Assembly (NCBI RefSeq): GCF_020524025.1
Contig: NZ_JAIVKN010000004.1
Coordinates: 62,001-126,000 of the forward strand
From: Halobacillus litoralis
GTDB lineage: Bacteria; Bacillota; Bacilli; Bacillales; Halobacillaceae
Length of the DNA: 64,000 nt
Direction of reading: 5' to 3'
The position numbers and the translations under genes are program-made. The notes under the pieces are model-generated. The model ran no database searches and had not been told where the DNA came from. It saw only the letters and a list, made by a program, of their open reading frames with translations. Below, piece by piece: positions 34,109-41,951 of the stretch (its first letter is position 1; the number at the start of each line of letters is the position of its first letter).

Positions 34109-35597
34109 AGATGAAATCAAATTTAATCAAACGCATTGGAACAATCGAAAAAAGCCCCGTCCTGTTAAAAATCAACATCTTGAAAAAGACTATCTCCTTA
34201 AAAATGACTATGCTAATCAATCCATGAAAGATCAAGATCATAACCATGGAGATACCATTTTTACTTCCTTGAACAAAGGGGAATCTCAAAGCAGGCCGGT
34301 TATATCTCCACCGCCGGAAATAGCGGGGGAAAATAGAATAGAAAATGAGATAGAAGCAGGCGGGGGGCATTGGAATAAGAAACATCCAGAATCAAAGATG
34401 AAGAAGGTTGATAACATGGATGAAAAAAGAAAACGTATGGCTTCTTTCCGGAAAGAATTTTCTTCCATGCTTGAAGAATCAGCAATGGAATCAGAAGATG
34501 GTGAATCTGGCAGATATAAAGGAGATCATTTAAAGATAGATAATCCCATCCTGCCCCAGATTCTTTCAATGTTGGAGGAGTCCTCAAGCGAAGAAGAATT
34601 TATGGGAGAAAGTCCGTTCGATTTTTTTGAGAACGAGAGTGATGGGAAGGAAGAGGAACACCCCTATGATAAAGAGGAATACTCCATTTTAAAAGACATC
34701 GTCTCTTCCATTGGAGAGTCTGCGAGCAGCTTTAAAGAACATTATGAGTCTCAAAGTGATATGAGCAGAACCATTCAGGATAAAGACTCCCCGCCTATGG
34801 TAGAGGAAGTCTATGCGATGCTTGAGGAATCATCTTCTCTGTTTAAGGATGAAGATTGGGAAGAAACCTATTCAACGGAGCGAAGTGAATCTTCTTCTTT
34901 AACTATAAAAGACCAGGAAGATTGTGAAGAAAGTCTCTTTCCTTCAAAAGATGAATTGGAAGATTTAATGGAATGCAGTTCCTCTTATGATGTAGAATCC
35001 TCGAGCAGCTCTGAATTCGAAATTAATGATTATGAGAGTTCCTCTGAATCAAGTAGTCATGTGGAAGAAACAAGTGGTCATCCCTCCTGTATCATTAAAG
35101 CTCCTATATTACTTTCCAGTGTCGTTATTGATGTGGACGTTATGGAGGCGCTCTATTCAATAAGCAGTCCCTTTCAAGTTATAGATATTAAATGGTCATT
35201 GAGCTCGCTTGAATCGACATGTCTTCTTCCATCTTCCACAGTATTTACTCAAGGTGTTCTGGCAGTTGATATTCATTATGTATGTGATGGGGATGTCCAA
35301 TCGATAAAAGTCCCCGTAAAGTGGGAGAAGGTAGTACACGTACGCTGGAATGTAAAACCAGAAGTTCCTTGCAGCACGCAAAGAGAGTATGCGCTTGATG
35401 TACATCAACAAGAGGTAGGAAGTATTCACTATGAATGCGAGCATAAATATGCGAACCCTGTAGAACATCAAGTCAGGCAGATTCACTTCATTACGGATCA
35501 TGACGTTGTTGGAGGCGAAACGATAGCCGTTCAAGGAAATGTAAGGATAGGAATCGATTTATTCCAAGATCAATACGTTTCCATTCATAAAAAATAA
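34101..35597 (+). CDS. Acidic Ser/Glu-rich protein with C-terminal SPOCS-like domain
   Basis: A 498-residue protein in three parts. Residues 1-105 are polar and Lys/Asn-rich. Residues 106-330 are strongly acidic and serine-rich, probably disordered, and carry five imperfect copies of a short motif: EFSSMLEESA (120-128), QILSMLEESSS (153-163), DIVSSIGESASS (199-210), EVYAMLEESSS (236-246) and ELEDLMECSSS (285-295). Residues 330-498 form a beta-rich domain (PILLSSVVIDVDVMEALYSI, PFQVIDIKWSLSS, GVLAVDIHYVCDG, IKVPVKWEKVVHVRW) that resembles the SPOCS/DUF3794 fold of its neighbours. It lacks a signal peptide and follows CsxC-like copy 2. A role in the spore surface is inferred from the domain and context. 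Confidence 0.7.
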   Translation: MNRDEIKFNQTHWNNRKKPRPVKNQHLEKDYLLKNDYANQSMKDQDHNHGDTIFTSLNKGESQSRPVISPPPEIAGENRIENEIEAGGGHWNKKHPESKMKKVDNMDEKRKRMASFRKEFSSMLEESAMESEDGESGRYKGDHLKIDNPILPQILSMLEESSSEEEFMGESPFDFFENESDGKEEEHPYDKEEYSILKDIVSSIGESASSFKEHYESQSDMSRTIQDKDSPPMVEEVYAMLEESSSLFKDEDWEETYSTERSESSSLTIKDQEDCEESLFPSKDELEDLMECSSSYDVESSSSSEFEINDYESSSESSSHVEETSGHPSCIIKAPILLSSVVIDVDVMEALYSISSPFQVIDIKWSLSSLESTCLLPSSTVFTQGVLAVDIHYVCDGDVQSIKVPVKWEKVVHVRWNVKPEVPCSTQREYALDVHQQEVGSIHYECEHKYANPVEHQVRQIHFITDHDVVGGETIAVQGNVRIGIDLFQDQYVSIHKK

Positions 35598-35630
35598 AAA
35601 AAGAGGGGATCCAGAAGGATGCCCTCTTTT
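35598..35630. terminator. Bidirectional intrinsic terminator
   Basis: Stem AAAGAGGGGATCC / GGATGCCCTCTTT (12 pairs, one mismatch) with a 4-base loop, A-run before and T-run after. It separates two convergent genes. Confidence 0.9.
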
Positions 35631-35639
35631 TATTGTTTG

Positions 35640-36398
35640 TTACAGACCAAGGTTTTTCTTGAATAGGTCATAAGCCGTTTCTGCACTGTTCGAAGCTTGC
35701 GACTCAGGCTCATCTCCGCCATTGCCATTATCCACACCGAATGTCTGCTGCTTTTGAGTCAACTTAATGAGTAGGTTCAAGTCCATTTTCTCTGTAATCT
35801 TGTTAAAGCGTCCCCAGTTATCGAAGTGGTGAGCGATATCCAATTGGTTGATCGCAGAAGCAAGAAGTTTACACTTAATTGGCTCATTGTTGATTTCAAA
35901 TGTTAAAGAACCAAACTCACAGCGGTCGGCTCCCATGCCATCTTTAGCAAGTTCTCTGTATTGAAGAATGTTGTCTTTGACGCTGTAGAAAGTCGGGAAT
36001 GTTCCACCAACCTGAACTTTGTCATAAGCTTTGAATGGAATGTTCACGCTGTAATCTTTCACATAACCATAGTCATGTTCAACATACTGAATGTTTTTAT
36101 GAACATATCCTTCTACAAATAGTTTTACATAGTCTGAACCGACAACAGGGATTGCTTTACATTGAGTCAAGTAGACATTTTTCTCAATGTTTTTGATTGC
36201 ACGAGCGTAAGAAGGCAGTTCAATATCTGCTTCCACTAGTGACTGGATGAAGACATCACCCAATACTCTTGTAATCTCTTCTGTTCCCTGGAAGAACGAT
36301 GCTGTCTCCGCTGTCACGCTTTTCGATTTTGCTCTGTCGCTGTCCGGCATTGGTGGACATTTTTTATGTCCTTGTCCGCACCCCGTATTTTTTCTCAT
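35640..36398 (-). CDS. CsxC/SPOCS-type spore-surface protein, copy 3 (divergent)
   Basis: A 252-residue relative of the two tandem copies, on the opposite strand. Shared blocks are NIEKNVYLTQCKAIP near 70, LFVEGYVHKNIQYVEHDY near 91, YSVNIPFKAYD, CKLLASAINQLDIAHHFD near 180 and ITEKMDLNLLIKLTQKQQTFGV near 205. The C-terminal 35 residues are an acidic, Asn/Gly-rich tail ending AYDLFKKNLGL, and the N-terminus is Cys/Lys-rich (CGQGHKKCPPMP). Divergence from copies 1 and 2 is much greater than between them. AAGGAGGA lies upstream of the start and a perfect sigma-K-type -10 is 74 bases away. Confidence 0.78.
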   Translation of the reverse strand: MRKNTGCGQGHKKCPPMPDSDRAKSKSVTAETASFFQGTEEITRVLGDVFIQSLVEADIELPSYARAIKNIEKNVYLTQCKAIPVVGSDYVKLFVEGYVHKNIQYVEHDYGYVKDYSVNIPFKAYDKVQVGGTFPTFYSVKDNILQYRELAKDGMGADRCEFGSLTFEINNEPIKCKLLASAINQLDIAHHFDNWGRFNKITEKMDLNLLIKLTQKQQTFGVDNGNGGDEPESQASNSAETAYDLFKKNLGL

Positions 36399-36471
36399 AA
36401 TTTTTCCTCCTTAGTAGATTTTGCCAATAGTTTATTATCTTTCTATTAAGATATTATTTTTGGCTCAGTAC

Positions 36472-36480
36472 TACTATATG
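36472..36480 (-). promoter_or_regulatory. Sigma-K-type -10 element
   Basis: On the minus strand CATATAGTA matches CATANNNTA exactly, upstream of CsxC-like copy 3. The -35 is not clear. Confidence 0.45.
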
Positions 36481-36661
36481 TCTCTAAAGATAGAATGGAG
36501 TGGACGTGTGTCGCTAGATTTTATAATTAATAGCCCGGCAGGCGAAAATAGGTGTTTCTCTAGTTTTAATACATTTTAACAGGTACTGTTACAAATTTAG
36601 GCTGCTTCCTTATAGGCTTTCTTAAATGAAAGGGGAGAAATAGTTGAGTGGTTGAAGGGAT

Positions 36662-36694
36662 GAAAAAACGGACCCAGGGCTGTATGGGTCCGTT
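36662..36694 (-). terminator. Intrinsic terminator of the GDPD gene
   Basis: Ten-bp stem AACGGACCCA / TGGGTCCGTT with an 8-base loop; the minus strand continues TTTTTT. It starts six bases after the stop. Confidence 0.9.
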
Positions 36695-36700
36695 AGCTCG

Positions 36701-37531
36701 TCATTTCTGCTCTATATAATCAGGATAATCCGTTATAATTCCATCTACTCCAGCATCTAGCAGTGCTTGAGCAGATTGTCTATCTCTCACAGTCCATGGA
36801 TGTGTATCCAATCCAAATGCGTGAATGCGATTGACAAGATTTTCATCAATCATTGCTTTACTAGGATTAACATAATCAGCATAAGAAGAAAACTCCCTAA
36901 GAATTTGATCAGAAAGTCCATTTGAGCTATACCCCACTAATACTCCAGTTGGAACTAGAGGGAGAATAGAGTGAAAAGTTTGAACTGATTCATGATTAAA
37001 GGATTGGACGATAATTTTGTTATTATTTGGCTTATCCATATTACGTTCCTGAAGAGCTTCTGCCACTTTCTGTTCTATTCCAGGATAGAGGGAAGGGGAT
37101 TTAATTTCTATTAATATCCCTATTTTTCCTCTGTATTTATCCAAAACTTCCCCCAGGGTAGGAATCTTCTCACCGTCAAATTCTTTACTAAAGAAACTGC
37201 CTGCGTCAAGTTCACGTAATTCCTCCAACGTCAGGTTCTTCACTTGTCCCGTTCCGTTTGTTGTTCGATCTACAGTGGTGTCATGAATGACGACCAGCTC
37301 GCCATCTTTACTCAATTGAACATCAAGTTCAAACATGTCAGCTTTCATAGTAAAAGCTCTCTCAAAGGCTGCCATTGTGTTCTCTGGAGCATAGCCGGAA
37401 GCTCCCCGGTGTGCAATAGTAAGAACTTTGTCTTTAGAGTCCTTTTCGTCTGCGAATACTGTTGTGTGTACTCCTGTCCAAGCGATAAACAAAATTAAAG
37501 ACATCATAAAAATAGAAGCTGATTTTTTCAT
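36701..37531 (-). CDS. Secreted glycerophosphodiester phosphodiesterase
   Basis: A 276-residue exported TIM-barrel phosphodiesterase that hydrolyses glycerophosphodiesters to glycerol-3-phosphate and an alcohol; in bacilli relatives (GlpQ, PhoD partners) recycle teichoic acids or phospholipid head groups. A signal peptide (about 1-28, ending TTVFADEK) precedes the GDPD domain. Catalytic and metal elements are TIAHRGASGYAPENT (His-Arg-Gly), MFELDVQLSKDGELVVIHD (Glu, Asp and His) and LIEIKSP. GVDGIITDYPDY closes the barrel. AAGGAGAG lies eight bases before ATG. It is monocistronic. Confidence 0.92.
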   Translation of the reverse strand: MKKSASIFMMSLILFIAWTGVHTTVFADEKDSKDKVLTIAHRGASGYAPENTMAAFERAFTMKADMFELDVQLSKDGELVVIHDTTVDRTTNGTGQVKNLTLEELRELDAGSFFSKEFDGEKIPTLGEVLDKYRGKIGILIEIKSPSLYPGIEQKVAEALQERNMDKPNNNKIIVQSFNHESVQTFHSILPLVPTGVLVGYSSNGLSDQILREFSSYADYVNPSKAMIDENLVNRIHAFGLDTHPWTVRDRQSAQALLDAGVDGIITDYPDYIEQK

Positions 37532-37749
37532 CTTTTCACTCTCCTTCAGTAATTTCGCCTTTTACTCTACAGAAGGAATATTATGGTAGTTTAAAGAGAG
37601 TGTTGTAGATATATATAGAATGATTACGAAAAGGGAGGCGATTATCCTATAAATCTTTATAAACTATTTCTTAATAATAAAAGGAAGTCTTTTTCCTTAT
37701 GTTTGAACATATATTAAGAAGATAATATACCGCTTGGGAGTGGCTTGTT

Positions 37750-38481
37750 ATGGAATGGAATGCTTGGGTGATGATGTTATCTGCTTTGGCAACAGGCTTG
37801 GGTGCTCTCCCTGTAGTCTTTATTCGTAAAGTTTCACACCGGCGGATGGACAGCATTCTTGCCTACACAGCAGGAATTATGGTGGCTGCTTCTACATATG
37901 GACTCATTCCTGCTTCTTTGAAGCTGACGAACTTATATGTCTTGTGTTTCGGGGTTTTGGCCGGTGCTCTTCTCTTAAACCTCTTAGAGTATGTAATCCC
38001 TCATATTGACATCAATCATGAACGGAATGATATTGTACTGCCGCAGCAATCCCTTATGCTCGTAGCTGCGATGACCCTTCATAATATTCCAGAAGGATTA
38101 TCAGTGGGGGCAAGCTTAGCAAGTGAAGTGGAGAATTTAGGACTGGTTGTTGCGTTTTCAATGGGCATCCAGAATGCTCCGGAAGGGTTTTTGGTCGCTT
38201 TATTTTTAATTAATCAAAATGTCCGGAAAGATCTCTCTATTGCGATGGCTTTTTTTACGGGAATGATTGAATGGTTTTCAAGTTTAATGGGCTTTTATGT
38301 CGTGAACGTCGCTTTATTTTTAGTTCCTTATGGACTGGCTTTCGCTGCTGGAGCGATGCTTTTTATTGTGTATAAAGAGCTGATCCCTGAAACACATGGA
38401 CATGGGTACGAGCGGTTGGCGACCTTTTCTTTTTTACTTGGACTGTTAAGCATGATCGGAGTGGTGGAGTGGTTTCGTTAA
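37750..38481 (+). CDS. ZIP family divalent metal transporter
   Basis: A 243-residue membrane protein with about eight helices. Helix 4 has AAMTLHNIPEGLSVGASLA and helix 5 has MGIQNAPEGFLVALFL, the two conserved metal-coordinating helices of the ZIP (GufA/ZupT) family; the second has NAPEG where many have HNIPEG or NFPEG. An HIDINHE loop between helices 3 and 4 is a typical histidine-containing variable loop. Substrates of the family are zinc, iron or manganese; which applies here is unknown. GGGAG lies nine bases before ATG 37750. It stands alone. Confidence 0.88.
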   Translation: MEWNAWVMMLSALATGLGALPVVFIRKVSHRRMDSILAYTAGIMVAASTYGLIPASLKLTNLYVLCFGVLAGALLLNLLEYVIPHIDINHERNDIVLPQQSLMLVAAMTLHNIPEGLSVGASLASEVENLGLVVAFSMGIQNAPEGFLVALFLINQNVRKDLSIAMAFFTGMIEWFSSLMGFYVVNVALFLVPYGLAFAAGAMLFIVYKELIPETHGHGYERLATFSFLLGLLSMIGVVEWFR

Positions 38482-38718
38482 ACCTCATACCACTCTTTTT
38501 TGTGCGTCTGAAAAAAGGATGAATATACTTCTTATGAAGAATACATAGTACCTGTAGGACCTTTCAGGTTGCGTTCATTTCGCACGATGCTGATTTTCAT
38601 GGTTTTACCTTAAAAGAATAGATTAAGAGCCGATCCGTGTGGAGGAAGGTAGATTAAGAAAACCGATTGACTTACACTAGAGAGGACTGCATGTTACATA
38701 AAAAGGGGGAGAAGGTTC

Positions 38719-39090
38719 ATGTACGAAGGAATTCATCACGTATCCTTAATCGTGACAGATCTTGAAACGTCCAAAAAGTTTTATGGAGAAGTCCTAGGTT
38801 TTGAGGAAAGTGACCAGCGTCCAGATTTTGGTTTTCCTGGAGCGTGGTATCAGATCGGGGCGACGCAGATCCATCTCATTCAGTATGAAGATGGACAAAC
38901 GCTGCGTGGAACAACAAAAATTGATTCACGCGATGGTCATTTTGCAGTAAGAGTAAGTGACATGGATGCATTTATCGATCGTTTGGAAACGCATGAGGTC
39001 GAAATGTTGAATAAACCTCATAATAAGACGGAATGGCATCAAGTTTATATTAGTGACCCGGATGGGAATGTTATTGAATTTAATTGTTAG
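38719..39090 (+). CDS. VOC/glyoxalase family protein
   Basis: A 123-residue VOC-fold protein. The first module opens YEGIHHVSLIVTDLETSKKFYGEVLGFEE (metal-type His in the first strand). The second includes IHLIQYEDG, FAVRVSDMDAFIDRLE and the terminal YISDPDGNVIEFN, which holds the conserved Glu. Resistance or lyase function cannot be assigned. AAGGGGGAGAAGG lies before ATG 38719, and a clear terminator follows. Confidence 0.87.
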   Translation: MYEGIHHVSLIVTDLETSKKFYGEVLGFEESDQRPDFGFPGAWYQIGATQIHLIQYEDGQTLRGTTKIDSRDGHFAVRVSDMDAFIDRLETHEVEMLNKPHNKTEWHQVYISDPDGNVIEFNC

Positions 39091-39091
39091 T

Positions 39092-39130
39092 AAAATCCTC
39101 AAGTCTGAAAAAGGCTTGAGGATTTTTATT
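39092..39130 (+). terminator. Intrinsic terminator after VOC gene
   Basis: 12-bp stem AAAATCCTCAAG / CTTGAGGATTTT, 11-base loop, T-rich tail. Confidence 0.92.
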
Positions 39131-39155
39131 TCTCTTTGAAAAGGTTCTTACTATT

Positions 39156-39195
39156 AAAACATGCCCCCTCTCAAATCTGGTGGTAAGCATGTTTT
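39156..39195. repeat. Stem-loop of unknown role
   Basis: AAAACATGC (39156-39164) and GCATGTTTT (39187-39195) pair perfectly across a 22-base loop whose CCCC and GGTGG may also pair. It could be a second terminator or a small RNA end. It lies in the 398-base gap before the urea transporter. Confidence 0.4.
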
Positions 39196-39348
39196 GTTTC
39201 TAGTAAAAAGGTAATGAAGTGGTAGTTTACATGACTTTTACTTTAAATGTAGTTTTTGTGACTATTAGCCCGGCTGTTAAATATTTATATAGACCCCGTA
39301 TTTTCCTTCAATTACAAATAGAATTAAATAAAAAAATAAATATTTTTA

Positions 39349-39363
39349 AGTTATCTGAAAATA
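39349..39363 (+). promoter_or_regulatory. Possible CodY box
   Basis: AGTTATCTGAAAATA has three mismatches to AATTTTCWGAAAATT. CodY control of urease genes is known in B. subtilis. Weak on its own. Confidence 0.3.
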
Positions 39364-39405
39364 CAGACACATCAACTTTGGTATCGCTTACACAATAATG
39401 ATTAA

Positions 39406-39422
39406 TGTTAGGTTTCCTTACA
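39406..39422 (+). promoter_or_regulatory. TnrA/GlnR-type binding site
   Basis: TGTTAGGTTTCCTTACA fits TGTNA-N7-TNACA exactly. Its centre is about 50 bases upstream of the start point expected from the promoter at 39430-39457, the position used by TnrA for activation under nitrogen limitation. Confidence 0.65.
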
Positions 39423-39429
39423 TGTAATG

Positions 39430-39457
39430 TTGAATATATTCCAAATTATGCTATATT
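39430..39457 (+). promoter_or_regulatory. Promoter of the urea transporter-urease cluster
   Basis: TTGAAT (39430-39435), 16 bases, then TGCTATATT with an extended -10 (TATATT at 39452-39457), 31 bases before the transporter ATG. Confidence 0.65.
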
Positions 39458-39488
39458 ATTCACCATACTAAAAAAACGGAGGATTTCT

Positions 39489-41048
39489 ATGCTGCCATCT
39501 TACGTTGGTTACTCTTTGTTACTTGTTTTCGGGATGTTCTTTACTCTTGTTACTTATGTCATGCAGCGAAGAAGAAAACAGAAAATGACGGCAGAGCAGT
39601 TTAGTACGGCAGGAAGAAGTGTGGGAGTGGGGCTTGCCAGTGCCTCGATTATAGCAGCCTGGACCTGGGCGGCTACGTTAATGATGTCTTCTTCCACTGG
39701 TTATCAATACGGAATTAGTGGCCCTTATTGGTATGCAGCAGGCGCATGTATACAGGTTCTATTATTTGCGATCGTTGCCATTCACCTGAAAAAACGTGCA
39801 CCGAACGCTCACACATTCTTAGAGTTTATCGCCCAGCGGTTTGATAAGAAAAACCATCGCTTAATTCTTGTTTTTGCTTTAATGACAAACATTCTTGTTA
39901 CTTCCATGGTTGTTCTGGGGGGAGCCATTGCCTTGAATTCTCTCACCGGCATGAATATCTATGTAGCAGCCTTTCTTATTCCTCTTACTTTCACGATTTA
40001 CACCATGATCGGTGGACTGAAAGCTTCTTTTGTCGCTGACTATTTCAATACAGTGATGATCTTCGCTATTCTTGCCATTTTTGCTACAGCTATTTACTTC
40101 AAGTTTGGTATTGATCCTATTTATGAAGGATTAAATAATCTGCCTGAATCCACGCAGATGCTGACTATGGCTTCCATACCAGGGCTGTTTTTTGGAATGA
40201 TTAATATTATCGGGAATTTTGGCGCTGTTTTTGTTGATCAGGCTTATTGGCAGCGAGCGATTGCCAGTAAGGATAGTGCTGCATCGAGGGCCTACATATA
40301 TGGAGGGATCGCCTGGTTTTCCATCCCTTTTGCTATAGCTACCTTTTTAGGTGTAAGTGCCGCCGGCCTGGGTATTCAAGTAGCCACTCCTGATGCGGTC
40401 GCCCCTGAGATGGCCGCGTATCTTTTAGGTGGGGTAGGATCTATTCTGTTTTTAGCGATGTTGTTCATGGCAGTTATGTCCACTGGTGCAGCTGAGTTAA
40501 CGGCGATTACGAACATTATTGTTACGGATATCTACCGAGCTTCTATCAATCCAGAGGCCTCTAGTGAAAAATTATTAAATATGTCCCGCAAGGTTACATT
40601 AGGTTTTGGTTTAATGATGGGAGTTCTCTCCATTCTGCTCTTTAAGGTTGGCATTAGTTTAGGGTTTGTTTACATGGCTATGGGGATCTTTGTAAGTGGA
40701 GCGGTTATTCCAGTCACTCTCGGTCTGATGTGGAAGAAAGCAACCAACACAGGGACTTTCTTCGGTGCATCTTCCGGGTTGATTTTTGGAGTCACGGTGT
40801 GGCTTACATCTGCTTACCTTTTTTACGGACAAATCAGCGTGCAATCGCTGGGTGAGTTAGAGCCGATGTTCTTTGGAAATATTACAGTGTTCCTTGTGAG
40901 TGGTGTTATATCTGTAGGTCATGCTCTGATAGCAAATCAGGAATTTGATTTTGATTCACTGAAAGATAAATTTAGAAGCTTTGATGAAGAAGTTCAAAAC
41001 ACGGAGGAGGAAGCAGCTTATGGAAGAAAACGAGCATCAGCTGAATAA
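39489..41048 (+). CDS. SSS-family sodium:solute symporter, probable urea transporter
   Basis: A 519-residue symporter of the SSS family with about 13 hydrophobic helices. Helix 2 to 3 carries SIIAAWTWAATLMMSSSTGYQYG, and GGAIALNSLTGMN, TMIGGLKASFVADYFNT and GAELTAITNIIVTDIY mark the core. The W-rich helix 2 and immediate linkage to urease fit DUR3-like urea uptake, although the substrate is inferred from context. I chose ATG 39489, after CGGAGG; an upstream in-frame ATG (39405) would overlap the promoter and TnrA-type box. A small membrane protein gene overlaps its 3' end by 29 bases. Confidence 0.85.
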   Translation: MLPSYVGYSLLLVFGMFFTLVTYVMQRRRKQKMTAEQFSTAGRSVGVGLASASIIAAWTWAATLMMSSSTGYQYGISGPYWYAAGACIQVLLFAIVAIHLKKRAPNAHTFLEFIAQRFDKKNHRLILVFALMTNILVTSMVVLGGAIALNSLTGMNIYVAAFLIPLTFTIYTMIGGLKASFVADYFNTVMIFAILAIFATAIYFKFGIDPIYEGLNNLPESTQMLTMASIPGLFFGMINIIGNFGAVFVDQAYWQRAIASKDSAASRAYIYGGIAWFSIPFAIATFLGVSAAGLGIQVATPDAVAPEMAAYLLGGVGSILFLAMLFMAVMSTGAAELTAITNIIVTDIYRASINPEASSEKLLNMSRKVTLGFGLMMGVLSILLFKVGISLGFVYMAMGIFVSGAVIPVTLGLMWKKATNTGTFFGASSGLIFGVTVWLTSAYLFYGQISVQSLGELEPMFFGNITVFLVSGVISVGHALIANQEFDFDSLKDKFRSFDEEVQNTEEEAAYGRKRASAE

Positions 41049-41262
41049 AGATGCCAAACTTTGTACAAGGTGGGCATTGGGTCTCACTGTTTTATTTATC
41101 GTCATTTTTCCAGGGGTTATGTTTCTGACAGGTTACAACTATAGTCTATCGTTCTTCAAAGGGTGGACTTACTTATCGTTTGGATGGCTCATTATCGCTG
41201 GTTTATTTATTGCTAGTCGTCCTATTGTGGAGTTTGTGAAAGGTGAAAATAACGAGGGATAA
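41020..41262 (+). CDS. Small two-helix membrane protein, partner of the symporter
   Basis: An 80-residue protein with a polar N-terminus ([18 protein letters not shown]) and two hydrophobic helices ([34 protein letters not shown]). It starts inside the symporter gene, with GGAGGAGG nine bases before ATG 41020, so its translation is coupled. Small two-helix partners encoded next to SSS transporters are known in other two-part symporters; here partnership is inferred from overlap. It lies 23 bases before ureA. Confidence 0.75.
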   Translation: MEENEHQLNKDAKLCTRWALGLTVLFIVIFPGVMFLTGYNYSLSFFKGWTYLSFGWLIIAGLFIASRPIVEFVKGENNEG

Positions 41263-41285
41263 AATGGAGTGAAGGGGGAAAGAAA

Positions 41286-41588
41286 GTGAAGCTGACATCA
41301 AGAGAAATGGAGAAATTAATGATTGTCACCGCCGCGGATTTAGCGCGGCGGCGCCAAGGGAGAGGGTTGAAGCTGAACTATCCGGAGGCTGTAGCAATTA
41401 TTACATATGAAGTGGTTGAAGGAGCGAGGGATGGAAAGTCAGTAGCTGAACTCATGCAGTATGGAGCTGCCATCCTTGATCGGGGTGATGTTATGGAAGG
41501 GATTCCTGAGATGATTCCAGACATTCAAGTTGAGGCAACATTCCCAGATGGAGTCAAGCTCGTAACCATTCACGAACCCATCCGCTAG
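41286..41588 (+). CDS. ureA: Urease subunit gamma
   Basis: A 100-residue structural subunit of urease, which hydrolyses urea to ammonia and carbamate in the cytoplasm. The sequence is typical throughout: [22 protein letters not shown] at the start, [21 protein letters not shown], and [18 protein letters not shown] at the end. The start is GTG 41286, with AAGGGGGAAAG upstream. It is the first urease gene; gap to ureB is 51 bases. Confidence 0.97.
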   Translation: MKLTSREMEKLMIVTAADLARRRQGRGLKLNYPEAVAIITYEVVEGARDGKSVAELMQYGAAILDRGDVMEGIPEMIPDIQVEATFPDGVKLVTIHEPIR

Positions 41589-41639
41589 GATGTTTGTGAA
41601 GTGAGGTAAAAGAAGTGCTCTTAAAAGGAGGTCGTACAG

Positions 41640-41951
41640 ATGATTCCTGGTGAATACAAGCTTAGAAAAGATGTGGTTGTCTGTAACAAAGACAAAGAAA
41701 TCGTGAAGGTAAACGTATTGAACCGTGGTGACCGGCCCGTGCAGATCGGTTCCCATTTTCATTTTTATGAAGTCAATCCATACTTGATTTTTGAGCGGGA
41801 AGAGGCGCGGGGCAGACATTTGAATATACCGGCAGGCACAGCGGTGCGCTTTGAGCCGGGAGATGAGAAGGAAATTGAGTTAGTAGTCTTCTCTGGAGAA
41901 AGGGAGATCTACGGCTTGAATAATCAGGTGAATGGGAGAGTCGATCCATGA
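41640..41951 (+). CDS. ureB: Urease subunit beta
   Basis: A 103-residue structural subunit. Family features are MIPGEYKL at the start, [21 protein letters not shown] and [30 protein letters not shown] lies before ATG 41640. Its stop overlaps the ureC start (ATGA), so the two are translationally coupled. Confidence 0.97.
   Translation: MIPGEYKLRKDVVVCNKDKEIVKVNVLNRGDRPVQIGSHFHFYEVNPYLIFEREEARGRHLNIPAGTAVRFEPGDEKEIELVVFSGEREIYGLNNQVNGRVDP

Noticed and set aside
39405-39488. Longer N-terminus for the SSS transporter
   Set aside because: The in-frame ATG at 39405 would overlap the TnrA-type box and promoter; ATG 39489 has the ribosome site and begins a normal N-terminus.
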